Source: Leifsonia sp. Leaf264 (GTDB taxonomy: Bacteria > Actinomycetota > Actinomycetes > Actinomycetales > Microbacteriaceae). From it: DNA of 64,000 nucleotides. The notes beneath the pieces were generated by a model that saw nothing but the letters and a program-made list of their open reading frames with translations, was not told where the DNA came from and made no database searches. The DNA lies in assembly GCF_001422325.1 (NCBI RefSeq), contig NZ_LMMR01000004.1, positions 191,752 to 255,751 of the forward strand. Reading direction: 5' to 3'. Position numbers and translations under genes: made by a program. This document shows, piece by piece, positions 26,176 through 35,161 of the stretch. Every line of letters starts with the position of its first letter. The first letter of the stretch is position 1.

Positions 26176-26952
26176 ATGAGGCGAGTGGTTGTCACCGGTG
26201 CGAGTTCGGGAATCGGAGCGGCGACGGTTCGCCTGTTCCGCGCGAACGGCTGGGAGGTCGTCGGCGTCGCCCGCCGCGCCGATCGGCTCGAAGCGCTCGC
26301 CGCGGAGACCGGGGCGAGTGTCTTCGTCGCCGACCTCACCAAGCAGGCCGACGTCGACTCCTTGCGCGACCACCTCGCGGCGACGGGCCCGGTGCACGCT
26401 CTCGTGAACAACGCCGGCGGTGCCAAGGGGCTCGACTCCGTCGAGAACGGGGATCCGGACGACTGGGCCTGGATGTTCGAGATCAACGTGCTCGGCGTGC
26501 AGCGCGTGACAGGCGCCCTGCTTCCGCTGCTCCGCACCACCGTCGCGGCCGAGGGCGGCTCGGCGACGATCCTCACCGTCACGTCGATCGCCGGCCACGT
26601 CGCGTACGTGGGCGGCGGCGGCTACAACGCGGCCAAGTTCGCGGCTCACGCCATGACCGAGGTGCTGCGGCTCGAGCTGAACGGCGAGCCCATCCGGGTG
26701 ATCGAGGTGGCTCCGGGGATGGTCAAGACCGACGAGTTCGCCCTCGTGCGCTTCGGCGGCGACCAGGAGCGAGCGGATGCCGTCTACGCCGGCGTCGAGA
26801 ACCCGCTGAGCGCTGAGGACGTGGCCGAGACCATCGTCGACGCCGTCGAGCGGCCGGCGCACGTCGACCTCGACCTCATCGTCATCAAGCCTGTCGCGCA
26901 ATCGGCCCCGCACCTGGTGGCCCGCGGTCCGCTGGGCGTTCGCGAGGGCTGA
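26176..26952 (+). CDS. SDR-family NAD(P)-dependent oxidoreductase
   Basis: A 258-residue classical short-chain dehydrogenase of the YdfG/serine-dehydrogenase look. The cofactor motif is VVVTGASSGIGAATV, the NNAG motif ALVNNAGGA, and the catalytic Ser-Tyr-Lys set lies in TVTSIAGHVAYVGGGGYNAAK. The substrate is unknown; close relatives act on 3-hydroxy acids. The start is the ATG with GGAGA 4-5 bases upstream; an in-frame ATG at 26164 would add four residues. The next gene begins 5 bases after the stop. Confidence 0.88.
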   Translation: MRRVVVTGASSGIGAATVRLFRANGWEVVGVARRADRLEALAAETGASVFVADLTKQADVDSLRDHLAATGPVHALVNNAGGAKGLDSVENGDPDDWAWMFEINVLGVQRVTGALLPLLRTTVAAEGGSATILTVTSIAGHVAYVGGGGYNAAKFAAHAMTEVLRLELNGEPIRVIEVAPGMVKTDEFALVRFGGDQERADAVYAGVENPLSAEDVAETIVDAVERPAHVDLDLIVIKPVAQSAPHLVARGPLGVREG

Positions 26953-26957
26953 CCGGC

Positions 26958-27383
26958 GTGAGCGCCACGAATGCGCGCCGGAGCGGCGTGCGGCATCCGT
27001 CGTCCACCGCCTCGACCCGTGGTCGGCGGCCGGAGGCGGCGGGCTGGATCTGGCTCGTCGCATTCGCCGCGCTCTACGTCGTGGCGTCTGTGCTGTGGTC
27101 GGTTCCCTTGGTCGTCGGCGTCGTCTACGTCGTCGCGAGCGCGCTGGAGTTCGTGCTCTACGGCGTCGACAAGCGCGCGGCAGTCGCCGGCGCTCGCCGC
27201 ATTCCCGAGGCGACGCTGCACCTCGTCGCGCTGCTCGGCGGATGGCCGGGTGCCGTCGTCGCGCAGAGCGTGTTCAGGCACAAGACGCGAAAAGCCAGCT
27301 TCAGGCTGCGGTTCTGGGTGACCGTGATGGTGAACATCGTCGCCTTCGTGCTCGTGACGACGCCCGTCATCTTCGCTCGGTAG
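26958..27383 (+). CDS. DUF1294 small membrane protein
   Basis: A 141-residue protein. After a basic Ser/Arg-rich N-terminus (1-27) it has two hydrophobic helices, then the family core LYGVDKRAAVAGARRIPE, HLVALLGGWPGAVVAQSVFRHKTRKASFR and a last helix. This matches the DUF1294 family, whose function is unknown. In other proteins this domain is fused to a cold-shock domain; none is present here. GTG start, 5 bases after the dehydrogenase gene. Confidence 0.82.
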   Translation: MSATNARRSGVRHPSSTASTRGRRPEAAGWIWLVAFAALYVVASVLWSVPLVVGVVYVVASALEFVLYGVDKRAAVAGARRIPEATLHLVALLGGWPGAVVAQSVFRHKTRKASFRLRFWVTVMVNIVAFVLVTTPVIFAR

Positions 27384-27386
27384 TGT
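27381..27386 (+). promoter_or_regulatory. -10 box of a leaderless phosphoribosyltransferase gene
   Basis: TAGTGT lies 7 bases before the ATG at 27394. Its first bases are the stop codon of the DUF1294 gene. Confidence 0.5.
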
Positions 27387-27393
27387 CGACGGC

Positions 27394-27897
27394 ATGACCT
27401 TCGATGCGGGCGACGCCGGAACCGACCAGATCGAGCGCGAGGTGCTCACGTGGGATGCCTTCCACCTGGCATCACGCGGACTCGCCGAAGACGTCCTGCG
27501 GAGCGGCTTCCAGCCCGAGGTCGTGATCGCCATCGCTCGCGGCGGCCTGCTGCTCGCCGGGTCGATCTCCTACGCTCTCGGCACCAAGAACTGCGGGTCG
27601 ATCAACGTGGAGTTCTACACCGGAGTCGACGAACGCCTGCCCGAGCCGATCCTGTCCGGACCGATGCTCGATGCGCCGGCGCTCGCCGGCAAGCGGGTGC
27701 TGCTCGTCGACGACGTCTCCGACTCGGGGCACACGCTCGCGAAGGTCGTCGGCATCCTGCAGGATGCCGGATGCGATCTGCGAACGGCCGCGCTCTACAC
27801 GAAGCCGCGTACGGTGCTGGTGCCGGACTTCTCCTACAAGGCCACGGACCTCTGGATCACGTTCCCCTGGTCGGCCGAGCCGCCGGTGACGGTGTAG
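27394..27897 (+). CDS. purine-type phosphoribosyltransferase
   Basis: A 167-residue type-I phosphoribosyltransferase. The PRPP-binding signature is RVLLVDDVSDSGHTLAKVV, with PEVVIAIARGGLLLAGSISY as the preceding loop. It resembles Gpt/HGPRT-like proteins of Actinobacteria whose base is not known. A short hydrophobic end (DLWITFPWS) is typical of this subgroup. The 158 bases after it hold no supported gene. Confidence 0.85.
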   Translation: MTFDAGDAGTDQIEREVLTWDAFHLASRGLAEDVLRSGFQPEVVIAIARGGLLLAGSISYALGTKNCGSINVEFYTGVDERLPEPILSGPMLDAPALAGKRVLLVDDVSDSGHTLAKVVGILQDAGCDLRTAALYTKPRTVLVPDFSYKATDLWITFPWSAEPPVTV

Positions 27898-28043
27898 CCG
27901 GACCGCCCTCTCGTACCTGTCGCCGCCGAACGAGTCATGCCGACCGGCGTCGCCGTCGATCGAGTAGTGCTCGGGCGCACTCGCGGTAGGTGCGCCTGAC
28001 GACGGTGCGGGCAGGCAACGCGCCAGCGCCACCAGTGCGCCGT

Positions 28044-28049
28044 TAGGCT
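28044..28049 (+). promoter_or_regulatory. -10 box (TAGGCT) of a leaderless gene
   Basis: TAGGCT, then CGACGC, then the ATG at 28056. The same 15-base arrangement precedes the dehydrogenase gene starting at 31494 on the other strand. Confidence 0.6.
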
Positions 28050-28055
28050 CGACGC

Positions 28056-28775
28056 ATGAGTGTCCACCTGGTCGGCGGCGGTTGGTCGCCCGATTCCGCG
28101 CCCGAGGTCTACGGCGCCTTCGTCATCGAGGCGCTGGAGCGCGGGCTCGGCAGCGGGCGGGAGCATCCGCGCCTCGCGATCATCGTGGTGCGCACCGGCG
28201 ACGGTGACGAGCACGCCCAGAAGCTCGTGACCGCCCTGTCAGCCGGCGGCACGTTCGACGCTCACATCACCGCTGTCGCCGAGGGGTCCGAGCTTCCGGC
28301 CACGGCGCTCTCCGACGTCGATGGCATCGTCATCGGCGGCGGTCTGACGCCGGCCTACAACGCTGCCGTCGCCCCGTTGGCCGGGGAGATCCGGCGCCAG
28401 GTCGCCGCCGGCGTGCCCTACCTCGGCTTCTCGGCGGGCGCAGCCATCGCGGCCGAAGGAGCCCTGATCGGCGGATGGCGCATCGGCGACGTCGCGGTCT
28501 GCCCCGAAGACGCGTCCGAAGACCTCGACGAGGTGACGGTGCAGCAGGGCATCGGCCTGCTCGACGTCTCCATCGACGTTCACGCCGCGCAATGGGGCAG
28601 CGTCTCGCGGCTGATCGCGGCGGCCGAGGCCGGACTGATCGACGGCGGCTTGGCGATCGACGAGGACACAGTCCTCGTCGTCGGCGAGGGCGGGCTCGTC
28701 GTCTCCGGTGCCGGCAGCGTCTGGCGTGCGATCCCCGCCGAGACCGGCGTTCTCGTGAGCACGCTCGGCGCCTAG
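28056..28775 (+). CDS. peptidase S51-like (cyanophycinase/dipeptidase E fold) protein
   Basis: A 239-residue protein of the class-I glutamine-amidotransferase-like fold. It opens with [20 protein letters not shown], has [16 protein letters not shown], and the nucleophile elbow [18 protein letters not shown], where a serine stands in place of the amidotransferase cysteine, as in peptidase S51. A His in [17 protein letters not shown] could complete the site. It may hydrolyse aspartyl or cyanophycin-like peptides; no cyanophycin genes are nearby. Confidence 0.75.
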   Translation: MSVHLVGGGWSPDSAPEVYGAFVIEALERGLGSGREHPRLAIIVVRTGDGDEHAQKLVTALSAGGTFDAHITAVAEGSELPATALSDVDGIVIGGGLTPAYNAAVAPLAGEIRRQVAAGVPYLGFSAGAAIAAEGALIGGWRIGDVAVCPEDASEDLDEVTVQQGIGLLDVSIDVHAAQWGSVSRLIAAAEAGLIDGGLAIDEDTVLVVGEGGLVVSGAGSVWRAIPAETGVLVSTLGA

Positions 28776-28822
28776 GCCAGAGCCCGATCACCAGAGCACA
28801 GACCCGAGCCCGGCACAACAGC

Positions 28823-29560
28823 ATGACCGACGCGGCGCTCTCGCTCCCCGAACTGGCCCAGGCCGGGCACATCGACCCGGGCTGGGCTGCGGCTCTCGCG
28901 CCCGTTGCCGACGATCTCGCGGTGCTCGGCGACTTCCTCCGAACGGAGACGGCGGAGGGCCGCGGCTATCTGCCGGCGGGCGAGAACGTGCTCCGGGCCT
29001 TCCGGGCGCCGCTGGCGGAGGTCAAGGTGCTCATCGTCGGTCAGGACCCGTACCCGACGCCGGGGCATCCGATCGGCCTGTCCTTCGCCGTCGATCCCGA
29101 GGTGCGGCCGATTCCGCGCAGCCTCGCCAACATCTACACCGAGTTGCGCGACGACCTGGGTGTACCCACCCCGCAGCACGGCGACCTGTCGGCGTGGAGC
29201 GACGCCGGAGTGCTGTTGCTCAACCGCGTCCTCACGGTGCGGCCGGGGGAATCCGGGTCCCACCGGGGAATCGGCTGGGAACGCGTGACGGACTGCGCCA
29301 TCAGCGCCCTCGTCGCCCGGGATCACCCGCTGGTCGCCATCCTCTGGGGAAGGGATGCCGCGAGCCTGGCACCGCTGCTGGGCAGCACGCCGTCCATCGA
29401 ATCGGCGCACCCGAGTCCGCTGTCGGCTCGCCGCGGGTTCTTCGGCTCCAAGCCGTTCAGTCGCGCCAACGCCCTGCTCAGGGAGCAGGGCGCCGAGCCC
29501 GTCGACTGGACGCTCCCTGACGCGACCGCGGACGACCTCGCCGTGCCCGCCCTGTTCTGA
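28823..29560 (+). CDS. ung: uracil-DNA glycosylase, family 1
   Basis: Removes uracil from DNA in base-excision repair. The 245-residue protein has the water-activating loop [18 protein letters not shown] (actinobacterial form, with Pro instead of His after PY), [18 protein letters not shown], and the leucine loop [21 protein letters not shown]. The ATG matches family N-termini ([20 protein letters not shown]). There is no clear ribosome site, and it starts 47 bases after the preceding gene. Confidence 0.94.
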   Translation: MTDAALSLPELAQAGHIDPGWAAALAPVADDLAVLGDFLRTETAEGRGYLPAGENVLRAFRAPLAEVKVLIVGQDPYPTPGHPIGLSFAVDPEVRPIPRSLANIYTELRDDLGVPTPQHGDLSAWSDAGVLLLNRVLTVRPGESGSHRGIGWERVTDCAISALVARDHPLVAILWGRDAASLAPLLGSTPSIESAHPSPLSARRGFFGSKPFSRANALLREQGAEPVDWTLPDATADDLAVPALF

Positions 29561-29581
29561 CGTCGGCTCGACCGCTGGCGA

Positions 29582-29587
29582 TACCCT
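29582..29587 (+). promoter_or_regulatory. -10 box of a leaderless GNAT gene
   Basis: TACCCT, then 6 bases, then the ATG at 29594. Confidence 0.5.
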
Positions 29588-29593
29588 GTCACC

Positions 29594-30172
29594 ATGCTCG
29601 AAGAGGAATACCAGCCCCGGCGCACCCTCCCGCCGCACCTGCGCAAGCCGGCGGATGACGAGCCGCCGTTCGAGTACTCGATGCGCGACGCCAAGCCGGC
29701 CGATCTTCCGCACATCCGCGAGATCTACAACTACTACGTGCGCAACAGCACGGTCACCTTCGACACCGAGGCGATGACGCTGCGGGCGTGGAAGGCGAAG
29801 TACTCCTACCTCGCCAAGCTCGGGATGCCGTTCATCGTCGCCGAATCGCCTCGGGGCATCATCCTCGGCTACGCCCTCGTCGCCCCGTGGAAGCAGAAGC
29901 GCGCCTACAGGTTCACCGTCGAGAACTCGATCTACCTCGGCCCGGCGGCCGCAGGCAAGGGACTCGGCCAGGCGTTGCTCGGAGAACTCATCGAGAGGTC
30001 GAAGGCGGCTGGGCTCAAGGAGATCATCGCGGTGATCGCCGATCAGGGTGCCGATGCCTCGCTGCACCTGCACGAGAAGTTCGGCTTCAAGGAGATCGGC
30101 CGCATGGGCCGGGTGGGCTACAAGTTCGACCGCTGGCTCGGCACGGTCATGCTGCAGAAGAGCCTCAAGTAG
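29594..30172 (+). CDS. GNAT-family N-acetyltransferase (phosphinothricin-acetyltransferase-like)
   Basis: A 192-residue acetyltransferase. After a 28-residue N-terminal extension (MLEEEYQPRRTLPPHLRKPA), the core starts with MRDAKPADLPHIREIYNYYV and STVTFDTEAMTL, as in the PAT/MddA group. The acetyl-CoA loop is AAAGKGLGQALLGELIERSK, followed by EIIAVIADQGADASLHLHEK. The group acetylates methionine sulfoximine and related compounds; the substrate here is not proven. Confidence 0.82.
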   Translation: MLEEEYQPRRTLPPHLRKPADDEPPFEYSMRDAKPADLPHIREIYNYYVRNSTVTFDTEAMTLRAWKAKYSYLAKLGMPFIVAESPRGIILGYALVAPWKQKRAYRFTVENSIYLGPAAAGKGLGQALLGELIERSKAAGLKEIIAVIADQGADASLHLHEKFGFKEIGRMGRVGYKFDRWLGTVMLQKSLK

Positions 30173-30198
30173 TCCGGAACCGGTGAAGGGCTGACGAG

Positions 30199-30720
30199 AT
30201 GGGCGAGTCGAACGATTCGGTGGCTCCGGCGGTCGGACGCGTGCTGCAGTTGCGGGTCGTCGTCGAGGCCGACGACTTCGAACAGGCCCTCGCGTTCTAC
30301 CGCGACGCCCTCGGCATGCCGCAGCAGGAGGCCTATGAGGGCGACGGCGGTGCCAGAGTCGTCATCCTCGATGCCGGTCGGGCCACCCTCGAGATCGCCA
30401 ACCCGGCGCAGAAGCGCATGATCGACGACGTCGAGGTCGGTCGACAGGTCGCTCCGCGCATCAGGCTGGCGTTCGAGGTGGCCGATGCCGTCACGGTGTC
30501 CGAGGACCTCGCCGCGGCCGGCGCAGCCGTCGTCGCACCCCCGGTCCGCACGCCGTGGCGGTCGCTCAACGCCCGCTTCGATGCGCCGGGACAGCTCCAC
30601 ATCACAGTGTTCGAGGAGCCGGACGCCGAGACCGCAGTCGCGATTGATGGCACGGCCACGGCGTCGGGGTCAGCGACGCCGACCCGGAGTAGTGGCTCGT
30701 CCGAGCGCCGTCAGCAGTGA
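30199..30720 (+). CDS. VOC-family protein with low-complexity tail
   Basis: A 173-residue protein. Residues 12-140 are one VOC domain (LQLRVVVEADDFEQALAFYR; WRSLNARFDAPGQLHITVFE). The last 30 residues (GTATASGSATPTRSSGSSER) are low-complexity, and their coding bases overlap the end of the convergent dehydrogenase gene by 51 bases. GAAGGG lies about 10 bases before the ATG. Function unknown. Confidence 0.75.
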   Translation: MGESNDSVAPAVGRVLQLRVVVEADDFEQALAFYRDALGMPQQEAYEGDGGARVVILDAGRATLEIANPAQKRMIDDVEVGRQVAPRIRLAFEVADAVTVSEDLAAAGAAVVAPPVRTPWRSLNARFDAPGQLHITVFEEPDAETAVAIDGTATASGSATPTRSSGSSERRQQ

Positions 30721-31494
30721 GCGCTTCGGAACCAGTCCGACGAGCGAGGCGCCGGCGGCATTGCCGGCGCCGCTCACGATCGACGGCGGAGTGGAGCGGG
30801 CGTCGAGGGCCCTGAACGCCGTGTCGATGACCTGTTCAGCCGTCTGCGGGTTCTTGAAGAACAGCTCGCCGTTGCCGGCCACCTCCGTGAACTCGGTCGC
30901 CGTCGGTCCCGGGCAGAGAGCCGTGACCTTGAGACCGGTGCCCTTCGCCTCGTACCAGAGGGCCTCGGTGAGGCTGAGCACGTACGCCTTGGACGCCGCG
31001 TAGACGCCCATGAACGGAACCGGCTGGAACGCCACGGTGCTCGCGACGTTCACGAGCGCGCCGTTGCCGGGCGACGTGCGGCAGTGCGCCGTGAGAGCAC
31101 CCCAGAGGCCACGCGACAGCATGGTGAGTGCTGCGACGTTCAGTTCGACCTCCTGGTGCATCCTGTCGCCGTCGATCTCGCCGAAACGACCGTAGCTGGC
31201 GAACCCGGCGTTGTTGACGAGACTCCCCACACGGATGCCGCGACGCTCGATATCGCCCACCAGCTCGTCGACGGCGCCCTGCCGCGTCAGGTCCATCGGG
31301 ATGACCGTCGACTCCGCGCCGTAGCGTTCGGCGAGATCGACGGCGAGAGCCTCGAGGCGCTCCTGGCGACGCGCGACGAGCACCAGATCGGCGCCGCGTC
31401 GGGCGAACTCATGCGCGAAGGCCACCCCCAGCCCGCTGCTCGCGCCCGTGATGACAGCGGTGGATCCCATGGGGTCGAAATGCTGGCGTGCCAT
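30670..31494 (-). CDS. SDR-family oxidoreductase
   Basis: A 274-residue short-chain dehydrogenase. Cofactor motif AVITGASSGLGVAFAHEFAR, NNAG motif SLVNNAGFASYG, and the active-site set in VNVASTVAFQPVPFMGVYAASKAYV. The C-terminal part (PPSIVSGAGNAAGASLVGLVPKR) has the shape of the DltE/YqjQ-type SDRs of Actinobacteria. It is distinct from the dehydrogenase encoded at 26176. Start at the ATG immediately after a TAGGCT -10 box. Confidence 0.88.
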   Translation of the reverse strand: MARQHFDPMGSTAVITGASSGLGVAFAHEFARRGADLVLVARRQERLEALAVDLAERYGAESTVIPMDLTRQGAVDELVGDIERRGIRVGSLVNNAGFASYGRFGEIDGDRMHQEVELNVAALTMLSRGLWGALTAHCRTSPGNGALVNVASTVAFQPVPFMGVYAASKAYVLSLTEALWYEAKGTGLKVTALCPGPTATEFTEVAGNGELFFKNPQTAEQVIDTAFRALDARSTPPSIVSGAGNAAGASLVGLVPKRSLLTALGRATTPGRRR

Positions 31495-31500
31495 GCGTCG

Positions 31501-31506
31501 AGCCTA
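31501..31506 (-). promoter_or_regulatory. -10 box (TAGGCT) of the leaderless SDR gene
   Basis: TAGGCT, CGACGC, ATG on the minus strand; identical to the arrangement at 28044. Confidence 0.6.
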
Positions 31507-31600
31507 CGGCTCCAGGCTCCTCAGTCGGCGTGGCGCGAGGGCGCCCGGGGCGGACGCGCCCCGGGCGGCGGTGCCTCCGATGGCGGCGACAGCGCCCCGC

Positions 31601-31606
31601 TAGGCT
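31601..31606 (+). promoter_or_regulatory. -10 box (TAGGCT) of the leaderless amidase gene
   Basis: TAGGCT, then 7 bases, then the GTG at 31614. It fixes the amidase start, since the frame is open for 42 codons further upstream. Confidence 0.6.
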
Positions 31607-31613
31607 CGGCGCT

Positions 31614-33041
31614 GTGGGGGAACTGCATGAATACACGGCGATCGAACAATGGACACTGCTGCAATCGGGGGAGACCTCGCCGACGGAGCTGGCCCAGCAC
31701 TACCTCGAGCGCATAGCGCGGCTCGACGGCGGGATCGGCGCCTTCGCCACGGTGACTGCGGATGCGGCCCTCGAGCGTGCACGTCTGTTGGAGGCATCCG
31801 ACCGTCGCACAGCGCCGATCTGGGGGCTGCCTGTCGGAGACAAGGACCTCTGGCGGCGCGCCGGCGTGCCGACGGGATTCGGTTCGAGGCTGTTCTCGAA
31901 CTACGTGCCCCGGACGTCGGACCCCATCGTCGAGGCCATCGACGCGGCAGGAGCCGTGAGCCTGGGAAAGACCGCCGCGCCGGAGTTCGGCCTGCCCTCC
32001 TACACCGAGAGCCTCGCCACCGGGGCGACCCGGAACCCGTGGGACACGGCACTCGGCGCAGGCGGATCCAGCGGTGGGGCGGCAGCGGCGGTGGCGGCCG
32101 GCCTGCTGCCCTTCGCTCCGGGATCCGACGGTGGCGGATCCATCCGCATTCCGGCAGCCGCCTGCGGACTCGTCGGACTCAAGCCGTCGCGCGGACGGGT
32201 CCCGTCGCAGAGTGGCATCGAGTCGCTCGGCGGACTCGTCGTCGCGGGACCGATCGCCAGGACCGTGACGGATGCCGCCCTCCTGTTCGACGCGTTGGTC
32301 CGGCCCGACGGTGGTCGCCCCGCGCATCCGTACGCCCTGCGGGCTCCGGGGGAGGACGGGCCGTTCCTCGCCGCGGCGACGCGTGGAGAGGGCCGATTCC
32401 AGCTCGGCGTGATGACGACGTCGGCGTGGGACAGCGCACACGACGTGCTCGTCGAGCCGGAGGCTCTCGCCGCCCTCGACCTCGCCGTCGAGCTGTTCGC
32501 GACCATGGGGCACGGGGTCGAGCAGACAGCCCTGGAGCCCGACGAGAGCTACGCCCCGGCCTTCCGCACCCTGTGGCAGGCCGGTGCAGCCTCGATCCCG
32601 GCCGAGACTCCGAAGCAGCTCGCCCTGCTCGAACCGCTCACGAGATGGCTGGTCGGCCGCGGGCGATCGCTGCAGGCACGCGAGCTGGCGGAGGCCCTCG
32701 GCGTGCTGACGGCCTTCGAGCGGTCGCTCATCAGGCAGCTCTCGTCCTTCGACGCCGTGCTCACGCCGGCCCTCGCCATGACACCGCGTCCCATCGGCTG
32801 GTACGACGAATCCGACGGCGACAGGAACTTCGTGCAGCAGGTGCTGTACACGCCGTTCACCTCGATGATCAACGTCTCCGGACTCCCGGCGATTGTGCTC
32901 CCCGTGCACCAGACCGAGAGCGGCCTGCCGATGGGGGTCCAGTTGATCGGGCGACCCGGAGGAGAGGCGACACTGCTCGCCCTCGGAGCCCAGCTCGAGC
33001 GTCGGGTGCGCTGGCAGGATCGGCATCCGCCGGTCTGGTGA
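31614..33041 (+). CDS. amidase-signature family hydrolase
   Basis: A 475-residue amide hydrolase with the Ser-cisSer-Lys triad: the lysine in GLPVGDKDLWRRAGVPTGFG, the cis-serine in GAGGSSGGAAAAVAAGLLPF and the nucleophile in GSDGGGSIRIPAAACGLVGL. The N-terminus ELHEYTAIEQWTLLQSGETS fits free-standing amidases. It is not likely to be GatA, because the usual gatC/gatB neighbours are absent and the C-terminal half differs. Substrate unknown. A short 115-base gap follows before the iron locus. Confidence 0.88.
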   Translation: MGELHEYTAIEQWTLLQSGETSPTELAQHYLERIARLDGGIGAFATVTADAALERARLLEASDRRTAPIWGLPVGDKDLWRRAGVPTGFGSRLFSNYVPRTSDPIVEAIDAAGAVSLGKTAAPEFGLPSYTESLATGATRNPWDTALGAGGSSGGAAAAVAAGLLPFAPGSDGGGSIRIPAAACGLVGLKPSRGRVPSQSGIESLGGLVVAGPIARTVTDAALLFDALVRPDGGRPAHPYALRAPGEDGPFLAAATRGEGRFQLGVMTTSAWDSAHDVLVEPEALAALDLAVELFATMGHGVEQTALEPDESYAPAFRTLWQAGAASIPAETPKQLALLEPLTRWLVGRGRSLQARELAEALGVLTAFERSLIRQLSSFDAVLTPALAMTPRPIGWYDESDGDRNFVQQVLYTPFTSMINVSGLPAIVLPVHQTESGLPMGVQLIGRPGGEATLLALGAQLERRVRWQDRHPPVW

Positions 33042-33150
33042 CGGCGGCGGCCGGAGCGGACCGACTCGTGTTGATGCGCCTTGCCGGGTGAGGCTCTGGG
33101 GTCGCGGGCGGGCCGTACGGTTCGACCATGCCGGGACGCGTGTGTAAGAC

Positions 33151-33169
33151 TTAGGTAATGCTTACCTCA
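33151..33169. promoter_or_regulatory. DtxR/IdeR-type iron box overlapping the start codon of the siderophore-interacting protein gene
   Basis: TTAGGTAATGCTTACCTCA is an imperfect 19-base inverted repeat matching the DtxR consensus at about 15 of 19 positions. It covers the ATG at 33158 and lies just after a TAAGAC -10-like hexamer (33145-33150), so iron-bound repressor would block a leaderless transcript. Confidence 0.75.
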
Positions 33170-34093
33170 CCGACTCGGTCCGAGGCTGTCGTCGAACCGC
33201 GGCCCGCGTATCGCGCCTTCTCCGCGACAGTGAGCGCAGTGCGGCGTCTGAGCCCGCACTTCGTGCGCATCACCTTCCAGGGAGCTGAGCTGGCCGACTT
33301 CGGCACGGCCGGCCTGGACCAGCGCGTGAAGATCGTCCTCCCGCTCGCGGACTCGGGCTTCGCGCACTTCCCGCGCACGGTCGAGTGGTACCGCGACTGG
33401 CGCGAGCTGCCGGAGGAGCAGCGCAACCCCTTCCGCACCTACACGGTGCGAGCAGTGCGACCCGGCCTGCGAGAGGTCGACGTCGACTTCGCCATGCACG
33501 GCGAGACCGGACCGGCCTCGGCGTGGGCGGCTTCGGTGCAGATCGGCGACGAGTCTCTCATCGTGGGACCCGACGACCGCAGCCCCGGCCGCACCATCGG
33601 CATCGACTGGCGTCCCGGCGATGTGCGCACGGTCCTGCTCGCCGGCGACGAGACCGCTGCCCCGGCCATCTGCGCCATCCTCGAGAGCCTGCCGGCCGAC
33701 GCTCAGGGCTGCGCCATCATCGAGATCCCGACTGCGGGTGACGTGCTTCCCGTCGCGGCGCCGGCCGGAGTCAGCGTGCGCTGGCACCCCCGTGGCGGCG
33801 GAATCCCGCAGGGCGGCGCCCTCATTCCCGCCGTGCGCGACTGGACCGTGCGCAAGGTGCAGGGCCACCCCGACGACGCCCCGACGCCGCTCGACGACAT
33901 CGACGTCGACCGCGAGATGCTGTGGGACGTGCCGGAGGGCCACAGCCTCGATGGGGAGTTCTACGCCTGGATCGCCGGAGAAGCCTCGGTCATCAAGACC
34001 CTGCGCCGGTTCCTGGTGAGCGAGGCCGGTCTCGACCGACGCTCCGTCGCCTTCATGGGCTACTGGCGCCTCGGCCGCGCCGAGCTCGACTGA
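33158..34093 (+). CDS. siderophore-interacting protein (SIP family ferric-siderophore reductase)
   Basis: A 311-residue flavoprotein of the ViuB/SIP family that reduces ferric siderophores in the cytosol. It has a ferredoxin-reductase-like FAD domain with RNPFRTYTVRAVRPGLREVD, DFAMHGETGPASAWAAS and GPDDRSPGRTIG, an NAD(P)H part with VLLAGDETAAPAICAILESL, and the C-terminal EAGLDRRSVAFMGYWRLGRA that is typical of the family. First gene of the iron locus; the permease gene follows after 15 bases. Confidence 0.93.
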   Translation: MLTSPTRSEAVVEPRPAYRAFSATVSAVRRLSPHFVRITFQGAELADFGTAGLDQRVKIVLPLADSGFAHFPRTVEWYRDWRELPEEQRNPFRTYTVRAVRPGLREVDVDFAMHGETGPASAWAASVQIGDESLIVGPDDRSPGRTIGIDWRPGDVRTVLLAGDETAAPAICAILESLPADAQGCAIIEIPTAGDVLPVAAPAGVSVRWHPRGGGIPQGGALIPAVRDWTVRKVQGHPDDAPTPLDDIDVDREMLWDVPEGHSLDGEFYAWIAGEASVIKTLRRFLVSEAGLDRRSVAFMGYWRLGRAELD

Positions 34094-34108
34094 CGTGACG
34101 CGCCTGAC

Positions 34109-35161
34109 GTGACCACGACGAGCGTTGCGGGAGTCGCTCCCGCCCTCACCGGCGCGCGCCGACGACGCCTGCTGCGCTGGGGCGTCTTCGCCGCATCCGT
34201 CGTCGCCCTGATCATCGTCGTCATCGCCAGCCTGACCATCGGAACCAGGGCCGTGTCGCTGGCCGACGTCTGGAACGCCCTGGTCGCCCCTGTCGCGGGC
34301 GATGTCGACCACCTCGTGATCCGCGAGCTGCGGGTGCCGCGCACTGTCATCGGGATCATGGCGGGCGCTGCTCTCGCTCTCGTCGGCGCCGTGATCCAGG
34401 GCGTCACCCGCAACCCGATCGCCGACCCCGGACTTCTCGGCATCAATGCCGGGGCATCGCTCGCCGTGGTCGTGGCCATCTCGGCCCTCGGCATCTCCGA
34501 CCCCGACGGCTACATCTGGTTCGCCTTCGTGGGGGCCGCAGCGGCGGCGATCGTGGTGTTCGTCATCGGGTCGAGCGGGCGTGACGGTGCGACCCCCGTG
34601 AAACTCGCCCTCACCGGTGCCGCCGTGATGGCGACGGCGACCCCGCTCATCACCCTGATCCTCATCTCGGACCTCGACACGCTCAACCAGTACAGGTTCT
34701 GGTCCGTCGGCTCGCTCGCGGGCCGGGAGCTCGCCACCGCCGGCGCGCTCTGGCCGTTCCTGGCGGTCGGACTGGTACTGGCCCTGATGCTCGGGCGGCG
34801 GCTGAACCTGCTCGCGCTCGGCGACGACGTGGCACGCGGACTCGGCGAACGCCCGGCCGTCACGCAGGTGCTGGCCGCGCTCGCCGTCATCGTGCTCGCC
34901 GGCACGGCGACGGCACTCGCCGGTCCGATCGCTCTCGTCGGTCTCGTCGTCCCGCACGTGGCGCGACGCATCACCGGCCCCGACTACCGCTGGATCCTGG
35001 CGTACTGCCTCACCCTCGGCCCCATCCTGCTGCTCGCGGCGGACGTCATCGGGCGCGTGCTGGTGGCGCCGGCCGAGCTCGAGGCCGGAATCGTCGTCGC
35101 CTTCATCGGCGCCCCCATGCTCATCGTCATCGTGCGCCGCGCCAGACTGGCGGGCATGTGA
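34109..35161 (+). CDS. iron-siderophore ABC transporter permease (FecCD family), first
   Basis: A 350-residue inner-membrane permease with nine to ten predicted helices. Family marks are RELRVPRTVIGIMAGAALAL, GAVIQGVTRNPIADPGLLGI and the coupling region LGDDVARGLGERPAVTQVLA, plus GPIALVGLVVPHVARRITGP near the end. It pairs with the next permease to form the channel. The GTG start lies 15 bases after the SIP stop, and the gene overlaps the second permease gene by GTGA. Confidence 0.93.
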   Translation: MTTTSVAGVAPALTGARRRRLLRWGVFAASVVALIIVVIASLTIGTRAVSLADVWNALVAPVAGDVDHLVIRELRVPRTVIGIMAGAALALVGAVIQGVTRNPIADPGLLGINAGASLAVVVAISALGISDPDGYIWFAFVGAAAAAIVVFVIGSSGRDGATPVKLALTGAAVMATATPLITLILISDLDTLNQYRFWSVGSLAGRELATAGALWPFLAVGLVLALMLGRRLNLLALGDDVARGLGERPAVTQVLAALAVIVLAGTATALAGPIALVGLVVPHVARRITGPDYRWILAYCLTLGPILLLAADVIGRVLVAPAELEAGIVVAFIGAPMLIVIVRRARLAGM

